Program-made: the position numbers and the translations under genes
Assembly: GCA_038234815.1 (NCBI GenBank)
Contig: JBBQSU010000191.1
Coordinates: 1 to 5,743 of the forward strand
Length of the DNA: 5,743 nt
Origin: JBBQSU01 sp038234815
GTDB lineage: Bacteria; Planctomycetota; Phycisphaerae; Tepidisphaerales; Tepidisphaeraceae
Reading direction: 5' to 3'
Shown: one piece after another, positions 1-5,189 of the stretch
How the letters are laid out: the number at the start of each line of letters is the position of its first letter
Numbering within the stretch: position 1 is the stretch's first letter
Notes under the pieces: model-generated
What the model was told of the DNA's origin: nothing
Databases searched by the model: none
What the model saw: the letters and a program-made list of their open reading frames with translations, nothing else

Positions 1-574
1 ATTCGCCGGATTTTTCCAGCACTAAGATGCGGTCCCCGCCAGCGCGAATGCTGCCGACCTTCACAGTCGGCGTCGGCCCGGTATAACCGTTGGGCGTTCG
101 CGGCAGGTAAACCACGTTGCCGGTGTAGCTCATTCCGGCGCCACTCAACTCAACATCGAATTCCTTGGTGCTGGGGTTCTGAAAGTTTCTGGCTTTGTCG
201 TCGGCCGGGCAGGTATACACATCGCTGCCCACGTCATTCTTGATCATTCGCGCGGCATATTCAGGCTGATTCCCCGGGTAGGTCCACATCGATTTGTAGT
301 AGTGCGCGCCGATGTAAACATGCCAGTTGAATCCTGACGGCGACGGATAATCGCCGGCTCCCCATGATCCGGGTGGCAATGACCCGCGGAACTCGTTGAC
401 ATAGAGCATGATGCTCTGTCCCACCTGGCGCATGTTGCTGGCACAAACTACCGCATTGGCCGCGCGCCGCGCACCTTGTAGTGAGGGCAAGAGCATGGCC
501 ACCAGCACGGCGATGATGCCGATCACCACCAGCAGTTCGACGAGCGTAAATCCTCGGGTACGACGATTTGTCAT
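1..574 (-). CDS. Type IV pilin-like pseudopilin (prepilin-type N-terminal methylation domain), C-terminus cut by window edge
   Basis: The visible part is 191 codons from an ATG at 574-572. Seen: a short basic leader of eight residues ending in Gly8, then a prepilin peptidase site with FTLVE following, so Phe is mature residue 1 and Glu the conserved residue 5, then a hydrophobic helix to about residue 30 (LVVIGIIAVLVAMLLP). After it come CASNMRQVGQSIMLY (44-58) and a globular part with a Cys pair context (TCPAD, 121-125). From family knowledge, such proteins are processed by a PilD-like peptidase and sit in the inner membrane or periplasm. They occur in very many copies in Planctomycetota and Lentisphaerota, often beside sugar-utilisation genes, and their exact role is unsettled. 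The start is backed by GAGG at 581-584, six bases before the ATG. It lies 134 bases behind the LacI-type gene on the same strand, so co-transcription is possible. The C-terminal half, where an H-X9-DG motif would be expected in some subfamilies, is outside the window. Confidence 0.93.
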   Translation of the reverse strand, partial: MTNRRTRGFTLVELLVVIGIIAVLVAMLLPSLQGARRAANAVVCASNMRQVGQSIMLYVNEFRGSLPPGSWGAGDYPSPSGFNWHVYIGAHYYKSMWTYPGNQPEYAARMIKNDVGSDVYTCPADDKARNFQNPSTKEFDVELSGAGMSYTGNVVYLPRTPNGYTGPTPTVKVGSIRAGGDRILVLEKSGE

Positions 575-576
575 GT

Positions 577-708
577 GCCACCTCGCTACGTGTTGTCCCC
601 CACGCCTGCCGTCTACTATGCCCTCTGCCAATGCTAGGCGCTATGCCTGTCGCCATCACGATCGAACCGCTCATACTTCAAACCCTGCCGCTCCGGCGAC
701 GGGATAAC
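577..708. other. Intergenic gap between regulator and pseudopilin
   Basis: This 134-base stretch (575-708) separates two minus-strand genes. Apart from the pseudopilin ribosome binding site (GAGGTGG on the minus strand, 578-584), I see no convincing promoter, no hairpin followed by a T-run and no short gene. Read-through from the regulator gene into the pseudopilin gene is therefore possible but not shown. Confidence 0.5.
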
Positions 709-1740
709 TTACTTGCTTACTGTCGCGACACTCTCGCCGGCGGCAAATCCGAATGGCACCGCTACCGGTGCTGTCACTTCGTTCGGCTCTTCGATCCTCA
801 TCGCCAAGTTGCGCACCGCCGTCACGCCGATCTCTCTTTGCGGCACGATCATCGTTGTCAACAAAATTCCCGTTCCACCATTGGATTGGTCGTCGAAAGA
901 GATGACTGACAACTCATTGGGGATGGAAATGCCGGCCAGCATCGACTGAATGAGGACGTGCGTCGCGGTGCTGATGCTGTAGCAAATGATCCCGGTTGGC
1001 CGATCGCCTGAACTCACGATCGACCGGGCGTATCGGGCGCGTTCATGGTTATCCTCGACAACCGGCCCCCCGCCACGAAATACTTCGGCAGATAGCCCTG
1101 CCCGGGTCATGGCGCGTTCGTAACCGGCCTGCCGGTCACGGGCGCTGTAATGCACGGATTGCAGTTCGTCGGCTCGATGCGAAAAATCGACGAAGGCAAT
1201 CCGCTTGTGGCCGAGTTCGAGCAAATGCGTGGCGGCACGATCTCCGGCGTCAATTTCGTCGGCATAAACGCAGGCGGCCTCCTGCTTGGTATTAATCCAG
1301 ACCGACGGCACGCGTTCGGCGCGCATCAACTGGATTAGGCGCTCGGGAATGCCTTCCTGGTAGTTGATCAACAAGCCGTCTGCGGACCATTCTGATAGCA
1401 ATCTCGGGACGAAGCCTTCGCGGGTGAGTTTGTCATCGGGTAGCCCGCCCATCGTCAACATCAGCCCACGCGCCGCAGCTTCAGTATCAAGCCCTCCGAT
1501 AAGCTGAATCGGAAGATAGCTCCGCTTGCTGACCGTGCTGAGGAGGAGGCCAATCGAACGGTGCCGACCGGATCGAATGGCACGGGCGGTGGTGTTCGGG
1601 CGGTAGCCAAGGTCCTTGGCCGCGAGGAAAACCCGCTGGCGGGTCGCCTCAGCCACCTTCGGACTGCCCCGCAGCGCATAGGACACGGCCTGATGACTCA
1701 GGCCCACGCTGATGGCGATGTCTTTAATCGTTGCTGCCAT
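709..1740 (-). CDS. LacI-family transcriptional repressor
   Basis: A complete 343-residue protein, the usual length for the LacI/GalR family. Seen: an N-terminal helix-turn-helix at about residues 4-23 (TIKDIAISVGLSHQAVSYAL), the family stretch KDLGYRPN (42-49), and a hinge helix TARAIRSGR (51-59). A periplasmic-binding-protein-like sensor domain runs from about residue 62 (SIGLLLSTV) to the end, including ELGHKRIAFV (175-184) and the SVISFDD motif (278-284). Known of the family: dimers bind palindromic operators with a central CpG and respond to a sugar or related ligand. The hinge residue that normally wedges into the CpG is Leu; here it is Ile55. The ligand cannot be read from the sequence. 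The gene is divergent from the GH29 fucosidase, which suggests a fucoside or fucose-related signal. A candidate operator lies on its own promoter (1765-1778), pointing to autorepression. The start has only a weak ribosome binding site (TGAAG), but the HTH begins four residues in, so this ATG is well supported. The stop is TAA at 711-709. Confidence 0.95.
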   Translation of the reverse strand: MAATIKDIAISVGLSHQAVSYALRGSPKVAEATRQRVFLAAKDLGYRPNTTARAIRSGRHRSIGLLLSTVSKRSYLPIQLIGGLDTEAAARGLMLTMGGLPDDKLTREGFVPRLLSEWSADGLLINYQEGIPERLIQLMRAERVPSVWINTKQEAACVYADEIDAGDRAATHLLELGHKRIAFVDFSHRADELQSVHYSARDRQAGYERAMTRAGLSAEVFRGGGPVVEDNHERARYARSIVSSGDRPTGIICYSISTATHVLIQSMLAGISIPNELSVISFDDQSNGGTGILLTTMIVPQREIGVTAVRNLAMRIEEPNEVTAPVAVPFGFAAGESVATVSK

Positions 1741-1764
1741 GACTTCAACATTCAGCAGGTTCTT

Positions 1765-1778
1765 GTTTCACGTGCAAC
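1765..1778. promoter_or_regulatory. Candidate LacI-type operator
   Basis: A 14-bp inverted repeat, GTTTCACGTGCAAC, with six of seven base pairs symmetrical (mismatch at 1768/1775) and a central CpG at 1771-1772, as is typical of LacI/GalR-family operators. It lies 25 bases upstream of the regulator's start codon and overlaps the -10 and expected start point of the candidate promoter at 1777-1804. This would suit autorepression. The match to the family style is seen; binding is inferred. Confidence 0.45.
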
Positions 1779-1804
1779 TGTACCCCACAATTGCCCACCG
1801 TCAA
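1777..1804 (-). promoter_or_regulatory. Candidate sigma70-type promoter for the LacI-family gene
   Basis: On the minus strand, TTGACG (1804-1799) is followed after 16 bases by TACAGT (1782-1777). The -35 box matches the consensus in five of six positions and the -10 box in four of six. The predicted start point would be near 1770, giving a leader of about 30 bases to the ATG at 1740. The spacing is one base short of ideal. Confidence 0.4.
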
Positions 1805-1844
1805 ACGATAAATCATTTATTTTGGGTCGAAACATCTTTGGAGA

Positions 1845-1921
1845 ACCTCAGATGCGTGGTTTAGATGCCGCGACGAAGGCGGACACCTTCAACCACCTCT
1901 GCCGACCTTCCTACGGAGGTC
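1845..1921. other. Nested and adjacent inverted repeats in the divergent region
   Basis: Several short complementary arms lie together: ACCTC 1845-1849 with GAGGT 1916-1920; GTGGTT 1856-1861 with AACCAC 1891-1896; GAAGG 1875-1879 with CCTTC 1886-1890. A compact hairpin GACCTTC 1904-1910 / GGAGGTC 1915-1921 (one G-T wobble, loop CTAC) competes with the outermost pair. Individually such arms can arise by chance; their clustering is the notable part. There is no coding signal here. Confidence 0.3.
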
Positions 1922-1942
1922 TGGGTAAGCCCCGGCGAAAGG

Positions 1943-1972
1943 GGTGCGCTTTTTGGCGCCAAAAAGCGCACC
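1943..1972. repeat. Perfect 30-bp palindrome
   Basis: Two 15-base arms are exact reverse complements with no spacer: GGTGCGCTTTTTGGC followed by GCCAAAAAGCGCACC, centred between 1957 and 1958 on GGCGCC. It lies 13 bases before the candidate -35 box at 1986-1991 and 203 bases upstream of the regulator start. It is not followed by a T-run on either strand, so it is not a standard terminator. The central CpG would allow binding by a LacI-type or other dimeric regulator; it could also be a cruciform-forming element or the trace of a mobile element. The symmetry is certain, the function unknown. Confidence 0.9.
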
Positions 1973-1985
1973 AAAATTGGACCCC

Positions 1986-2013
1986 TTGCAAAAAAAATAA
2001 AATTTTTTATAAG
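1986..2013 (+). promoter_or_regulatory. Candidate forward promoter toward the fucosidase leader
   Basis: TTGCAA (1986-1991) and TATAAG (2008-2013) are separated by 16 bases of almost pure A/T. The -10 box matches five of six consensus positions and the -35 box four of six. It is the most AT-rich stretch of the window and lies just behind the 30-bp palindrome. Transcription would begin near 2020 and run through the hairpins at 2035-2110 toward the fucosidase gene. A/T-rich DNA gives chance matches easily, hence the moderate confidence. Confidence 0.4.
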
Positions 2014-2034
2014 CCGAGTATCAGCAAATGATTA

Positions 2035-2052
2035 AGTGCATTTTACAGCACT
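2035..2052 (+). other. Leader hairpin A
   Basis: AGTGC (2035-2039) pairs with GCACT (2048-2052) around an eight-base loop. By itself it is weak. It is listed because it is the first of three consecutive hairpins between the candidate promoter and the ribosome binding site at 2104. Confidence 0.35.
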
Positions 2053-2056
2053 GCAT

Positions 2057-2086
2057 GTTGCGCGAATTTGCGCCAATTCGCGCAAC
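2057..2086 (+). other. Leader hairpin B, 12-bp perfect stem
   Basis: GTTGCGCGAATT (2057-2068) is perfectly complementary to AATTCGCGCAAC (2075-2086), with a six-base loop TGCGCC. This is a strong, GC-containing stem. Its last three bases (2084-2086) are also the first three of the 5' arm of the hairpin masking the ribosome binding site, so the two cannot both be fully paired. There is no T-run after it, so it is not a simple terminator. Confidence 0.75.
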
Positions 2087-2110
2087 TCCTGCCCTTAGGG
2101 TAAAGGAGTT
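2084..2110 (+). promoter_or_regulatory. Hairpin C masking a strong ribosome binding site
   Basis: AACTCCT (2084-2090) is fully complementary to AGGAGTT (2104-2110), with a small inner CCC/GGG stem (2092-2094 with 2098-2100) capped by TTA. The 3' arm contains AAGGAG, the best Shine-Dalgarno match in the window, seven bases before the ATG at 2116. In this fold the site is entirely paired. Overlap with hairpin B by three bases suggests a switch between alternative folds. The pairing is seen; the regulation is inferred. Confidence 0.45.
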
Positions 2111-2369
2111 CAGTAATGCACACCGACCAGTTAATTGCTTTGATTTGCCTTTTAGCCGCGGGCGTTTACGCTGTCGGCCTAATTTTGGGTGCTGGGTTTG
2201 AACTACGGCAATCGTGGGGCAAAGCCGGATTTGCAAATGCGCTCCAAGCTGCGTGCGTTTATCCCGCGGGATGTTCCTTCTCTTGGGGCATCGGACGATC
2301 GCAACAGACCGGACCCTCCCAATACCCCGTCGGACCCGGAAAGAACTTCCGCAGGACAGCATTAAGACC

Positions 2370-2411
2370 CCAAAGGGACCTCTTTGGGACCCCCTTTGGA
2401 CCCCCTTTTTT
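2370..2411 (+). terminator. Rho-independent terminator-like element in the leader
   Basis: CCAAAGGG (2370-2377) is a perfect complement of CCCTTTGG (2392-2399), followed by ACCCCC and six T (2406-2411). An alternative stem, CCCAAAG (2369-2375) with CTTTGGG (2382-2388), shares the same 5' arm. The six bases between stem and T-run are more than in a textbook terminator, so efficiency is uncertain. It acts on the plus strand only; the reverse strand has no T-run. It sits between the candidate promoter at 1986 and the fucosidase start, so it might be an attenuator or might end a short leader transcript. Confidence 0.4.
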
Positions 2412-2652
2412 CATTCAGACGAGCGCGAAATATGCAAATTTGCCTGATTTTCGACGAAATCCGTTCTGCGACACCCAAGTGTGTACAAAAAGCAATGTTG
2501 CTCGGGAGGCATGGTCCTGGGGGAGAGTTGCAACGCCAAATTGCGGCGAGGCATTTCCCGCTTCGCCGTTGCCCGATGGGCGAGGATCAGCGCGCGGGGC
2601 ATTGAACCCCGCTCTCGACGCGGCCAAAATGACGCCTCTGGAGACTCTCAAT
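2412..2652. other. Non-coding stretch ahead of the fucosidase
   Basis: It holds several short palindromes, including GCAAATTTGC (2434-2443) and GTTGCAAC (2527-2534), and the possible dispersed repeat at 2545-2612. I see no clear promoter and no convincing gene in it other than the open frame that passes through. The last feature is GGAG at 2640-2643, the ribosome binding site of the fucosidase. Confidence 0.4.
2545..2612. repeat. Possible dispersed intergenic repeat with strong hairpins
   Basis: This stretch packs GGCGA/TCGCC (2545-2549 with 2563-2567), GCCC/GGGC (2571-2574 with 2578-2581) and a perfect GCGGGG/CCCCGC stem (2594-2599 with 2607-2612, seven-base loop). Translated in one frame it gives SPLPDGRGS, a string I associate from memory with spurious hypothetical proteins across repeats in related phyla. 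Only one copy is in the window, so its repeat nature is an inference. Confidence 0.3.
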
Positions 2653-4029
2653 ATGAAAAATGATGAACGATTGGCTTGGTTCCACGAAGCACGCTTTGGC
2701 ATGTCTTTGCATTGGGGCCTGTATTCGATCCCCGGTCGTGGCGAGTGGATTCGCGCGGTCGAGAAAATGTCGGTCGACCAATACGCGCCGTATTTCGACG
2801 CCTTCGCGCCGGAGCCGGGGTGCTGCCGGTCATGGGCGAAACTGGCCCGCGAAGCCGGAATGAAATACATCCTGCTGACGGCCAAGCATCACGACGGCTT
2901 TTGCCTGTTCGATTCAAAGTTAACGCAGTACAAATCCACCAATACGCCCGCGCGCCGCGACCTGGTGAAAGAGTTCGTCGAAGCCACCCGGGCCGAAGGC
3001 ATTCGCGTGGGCCTTTACTATTCCCTGATTGACTGGCACCACGACGACTACCCGGCGTATGGCGATCGCCAGCATCCGCTTCGTCTCGATCCGGCTTCAC
3101 AAGCCCGCGATGCCAAGTGCGACTGGTCGCGATACCTGCGTTACCTGCATGGCCAGGTTGAAGAACTGCTTTCAAACTACGGGAAAATCGACCTGCTGGC
3201 GTTTGATTTCTCGTACTGGGACTACGTTGGTGAGAAATGGGGCGCTACCGACCTCATGCGCATGGTTCGCAGATTGCAGCCGGACATCATCGTCAACGAC
3301 CGCCTGAGCCGCGAAGGCATCAAGCAGGCAAATCCGCCGGAATATACCGGCGACGTGGACCACGTTGAACAAGACGTGCCGCGGGCGCAGGTCACCAATT
3401 CCGCCGGGATGCCGATCACCTGGGAAAGCTGGCTGACGATCAACAATTCATGGTGTTTCAATCCAGGAGACAAGGATTTCAAGCAGCCCCGGGCCATCAT
3501 CGGCGCGCTGGTGAATTGTGTAAGCAAGGGTGGCAATCTCCTGTTTAATGTCAGTCCCGATGCCCGCGGGCATATTGGGACCGAGTCCGTCGATATCCTC
3601 AGGCAGGTTGGCAATTGGATGCGGGTCAATGGCGAAAGCATTTATGGCTGCGGGGCCTCATCGTTTCCCAAGCCCGAATGGGGCCGTTTTACGCAGCGCG
3701 CGAAGGTGCTTTATGCCCACCTGCTGGAACAGATGATGGGGCACATCACGCTGCCGGACCTGCGGGGCCGCGTGAAGAATCCTGTGGTATTGGCGACCGG
3801 CGCGGCGGGCATCCTCTGCGATTACTGGAACCCCGGCATACAGACTTTCGACGCACCCGGCGACATCTTCTTCAACTTCAAGCCGCCGGTCGCTAACACC
3901 TGGCCCCTTCCTGATTCGACTGACACGGTGGTTCGGTTTGATCTGACTGACGAGGTCGAGCGGCTGGTGCTGGAACAACAATTTCGCACGCAGTACGAAG
4001 ATGCGATCAAGCGCGTTCCTTTTGCCTGA
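2653..4029 (+). CDS. Alpha-L-fucosidase, glycoside hydrolase family 29
   Basis: A 458-residue GH29 enzyme hydrolysing terminal alpha-L-fucose with retention of configuration. Seen: the opening ERLAWFHEARFGMSLHWGLYS (first 25 residues), KHHDGFCLF (78-86), GLYYS (120-124), the beta-strand FDFSY (184-188) whose Asp185 fits the catalytic nucleophile, WESW and NNSW (257-267), and GGNLLFNVSPD (293-303). Glu258 is a plausible acid/base, but this is not certain. A C-terminal part to 458 would form the usual beta-sandwich. No signal peptide is present from this start, so the enzyme is probably cytoplasmic and acts on imported oligosaccharides. The start at 2653 is chosen because GGAG (2640-2643) lies nine bases upstream and homology begins there; an ATG at 2629 lacks such a site, and one at 2116 would add 179 unrelated residues. 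The residue two before the nucleophile is Ala183, where Trp is common in relatives. It diverges from the LacI-type gene and is followed after 46 bases by an ABC ATPase. Substrate linkage is unknown. Confidence 0.94.
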   Translation: MKNDERLAWFHEARFGMSLHWGLYSIPGRGEWIRAVEKMSVDQYAPYFDAFAPEPGCCRSWAKLAREAGMKYILLTAKHHDGFCLFDSKLTQYKSTNTPARRDLVKEFVEATRAEGIRVGLYYSLIDWHHDDYPAYGDRQHPLRLDPASQARDAKCDWSRYLRYLHGQVEELLSNYGKIDLLAFDFSYWDYVGEKWGATDLMRMVRRLQPDIIVNDRLSREGIKQANPPEYTGDVDHVEQDVPRAQVTNSAGMPITWESWLTINNSWCFNPGDKDFKQPRAIIGALVNCVSKGGNLLFNVSPDARGHIGTESVDILRQVGNWMRVNGESIYGCGASSFPKPEWGRFTQRAKVLYAHLLEQMMGHITLPDLRGRVKNPVVLATGAAGILCDYWNPGIQTFDAPGDIFFNFKPPVANTWPLPDSTDTVVRFDLTDEVERLVLEQQFRTQYEDAIKRVPFA

Positions 4030-4063
4030 CGAATGCTTTGGGCCATCGATGAATGAACTGATT

Positions 4064-4069
4064 GGAGGG
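4064..4069 (+). promoter_or_regulatory. Ribosome binding site deciding the ABC ATPase start
   Basis: GGAGGG sits seven bases (from the end of GGAGG) before the ATG at 4076. The conventional-looking start at 4208, closer to where ABC homology begins, has no comparable site upstream, so the earlier start is preferred. Confidence 0.7.
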
Positions 4070-4075
4070 CGGACA

Positions 4076-5176
4076 ATGGAACCAAGCGCCTACGTGTTTG
4101 GTGATCAAGCGGCGGGCGAGCAGCGCGGACCAGCGCTCGCAGAAAGCCGCGAAGGCGCAGACCAGTCGCGCTTGACGCCTGCCGTTCGCGGGGTCAACCT
4201 GCTGCTCATGCCTGCTCCGGTTGTGCAGATTGGTCGCCTCACCCACCGCTACGGTCAGCGTGTCGCGGTGGATGAGTTGTCGCTTGAGGTACAAGCGGGC
4301 GAAATTTTCGGATTTCTCGGACCTAACGGTAGCGGGAAGACCACGCTTTTCCGGATTCTGTCCACCCTGCTGCCGGCGCAATCGGGGACCGTGCGCATCT
4401 TCGATCATGACCTGAACGATTCCCGCGACGCCATTCGGCGAGCGATCGGCGTGGTGTTTCAATCGCCCAGTCTTGATAAACAACTGACTGCGATGGAAAA
4501 CCTGATCTGCCAGGGGCACCTGTACGGGCTGCGCGGAAAGGAGTTGGCCGAACGCGCCGAGGTGCTGCTGAACCGCGTGGGTTTGCTCGACCGCAGAAAC
4601 GAGCGGGTCGGCGGATTCAGTGGCGGGATGCGCCGGCGGGTGGAGTTGGCCAAGGGCCTGCTGCATCAGCCCAAGCTGCTGCTGTTGGACGAACCCAGCA
4701 CCGGCCTCGATCCGGCCGCGCGCATCGACCTGTGGCAGTTGCTTTCCGAAATCAACCAGCACGACGGCGTGACGGTCCTTTTGACCACGCACCTGATGGA
4801 CGAGGCCGACCGATGTTCGCGTCTGGCGATACTGGGCAATGGGAAGCTGCTGGCCTGCGATGCGCCTAGCGCGCTCAAGGCCCGGCTGGGCGGGCAGATC
4901 GTCACCATCACCACGCCGGATGCCCCCGGCCTGTCCCAGCGACTGCAGCAGCAACTGGGGGTGGAATCAGCACTTTTTGAAAATGGCCTCCGGTTTGAAC
5001 GGCCCGACGCGCACGCCCTCATCGGGCCGATCGTCGAAGCAGCCGGCGGACTGATCCAGTCGATCTCGCTCGGACAGCCCACCCTCGAAGACGTCTTCAT
5101 CCACCTCACCGGACACCGGCTAGCCGGCGAGCGGGCCGATGCGGCCCACGGTGAACGAACTTATTCGTCAGCTTAG
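4076..5176 (+). CDS. ABC-2-type exporter ATP-binding protein (DrrA/CcmA-like)
   Basis: A 366-residue ATPase expected to power an exporter at the inner membrane. Seen (numbering from 4076): Walker A GPNGSGKTT (82-90), Q-loop Gln129 in VVFQSPSLD, signature FSGGM (181-185), Walker B LLLLDEP with Glu206, D-loop STGLDP (208-213) and switch His239 in TTHLMDEAD. The extended C-terminal region ends in TLEDVFIHLTG (336-346), characteristic of ATPases paired with ABC-2 permeases. All catalytic motifs are intact. The first 44 residues are not part of the fold and look unstructured; the start is set by GGAGG at 4064-4068. If translation began at the ATG at 4208, the protein would be 322 residues, the more usual length. 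It follows the fucosidase by 46 bases with no terminator seen, so they may share a transcript. No permease gene follows: the next gene converges from the other strand after 12 bases. The substrate is unknown. Confidence 0.93.
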   Translation: MEPSAYVFGDQAAGEQRGPALAESREGADQSRLTPAVRGVNLLLMPAPVVQIGRLTHRYGQRVAVDELSLEVQAGEIFGFLGPNGSGKTTLFRILSTLLPAQSGTVRIFDHDLNDSRDAIRRAIGVVFQSPSLDKQLTAMENLICQGHLYGLRGKELAERAEVLLNRVGLLDRRNERVGGFSGGMRRRVELAKGLLHQPKLLLLDEPSTGLDPAARIDLWQLLSEINQHDGVTVLLTTHLMDEADRCSRLAILGNGKLLACDAPSALKARLGGQIVTITTPDAPGLSQRLQQQLGVESALFENGLRFERPDAHALIGPIVEAAGGLIQSISLGQPTLEDVFIHLTGHRLAGERADAAHGERTYSSA

Positions 5177-5189
5177 TGGCCGCGCCACT
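5175..5189. terminator. Small hairpin between convergent genes
   Basis: AGTGGC (5175-5180) pairs with GCCACT (5184-5189) around CGC, overlapping both stop codons (TAG at 5174-5176 and, on the minus strand, TAA at 5191-5189). It could help end transcription from both sides. There is no T-run on either strand, so it is a weak terminator candidate at best. Confidence 0.3.

Larger units (their letters stand above)
2116..2652 (+). other. Stop-free leader frame with strong RBS, in frame with the fucosidase
   Basis: From an ATG with a good Shine-Dalgarno sequence (AAGGAG, 2103-2108), the frame stays open for 179 codons and joins the fucosidase frame at 2653 without a stop. Residues 5-27 form a hydrophobic segment (LIALICLLAAGVYAVGLILG) that could be a membrane anchor or signal. 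The remainder does not resemble a known domain, third-position G+C looks lower than in the flanking genes, and it crosses a terminator-like element at 2370-2411. It could be a small membrane or leader peptide, a genuine N-terminal membrane anchor of the fucosidase, or a chance open frame. I favour leader peptide or chance, because GH29 homology starts right at 2653, where there is another ribosome binding site. Confidence 0.3.

Noticed and set aside
1943..1972. The 30-bp palindrome as a bidirectional terminator
   Set aside because: The A and T runs are inside the stem rather than after it, and neither strand has a T-run beyond the arms.
1561..2031. 156-residue plus-strand open frame across the start of the LacI-type gene and the divergent region
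   Set aside because: Its first part is antisense to the regulator's DNA-binding domain and its end runs through the 30-bp palindrome and the A/T-rich promoter. No coding signal.
2021..2362. 113-residue minus-strand open frame over the leader
   Set aside because: Very basic composition, no domain, no clear ribosome binding site, and it covers the hairpin region on the opposite strand. Not supported as a gene.
2214..2447. 77-residue plus-strand open frame in the leader
   Set aside because: Starts without a good ribosome binding site and its C-terminal half is a translation of the tandem TTTGGGACCCCC tract. Judged a chance frame.
2116..4029. One 637-residue fucosidase starting at 2116
   Set aside because: GH29 similarity begins right at the Met at 2653, which has its own ribosome binding site nine bases upstream. 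The first 179 residues show no domain and cross a terminator-like element. Kept only as a hypothesis.
4007..4954. 315-residue open frame on the minus strand
   Set aside because: It is antisense to the ABC ATPase, with Gln/Arg/Leu-rich low-complexity composition and no recognisable motif. It is a shadow of a GC-rich coding frame.
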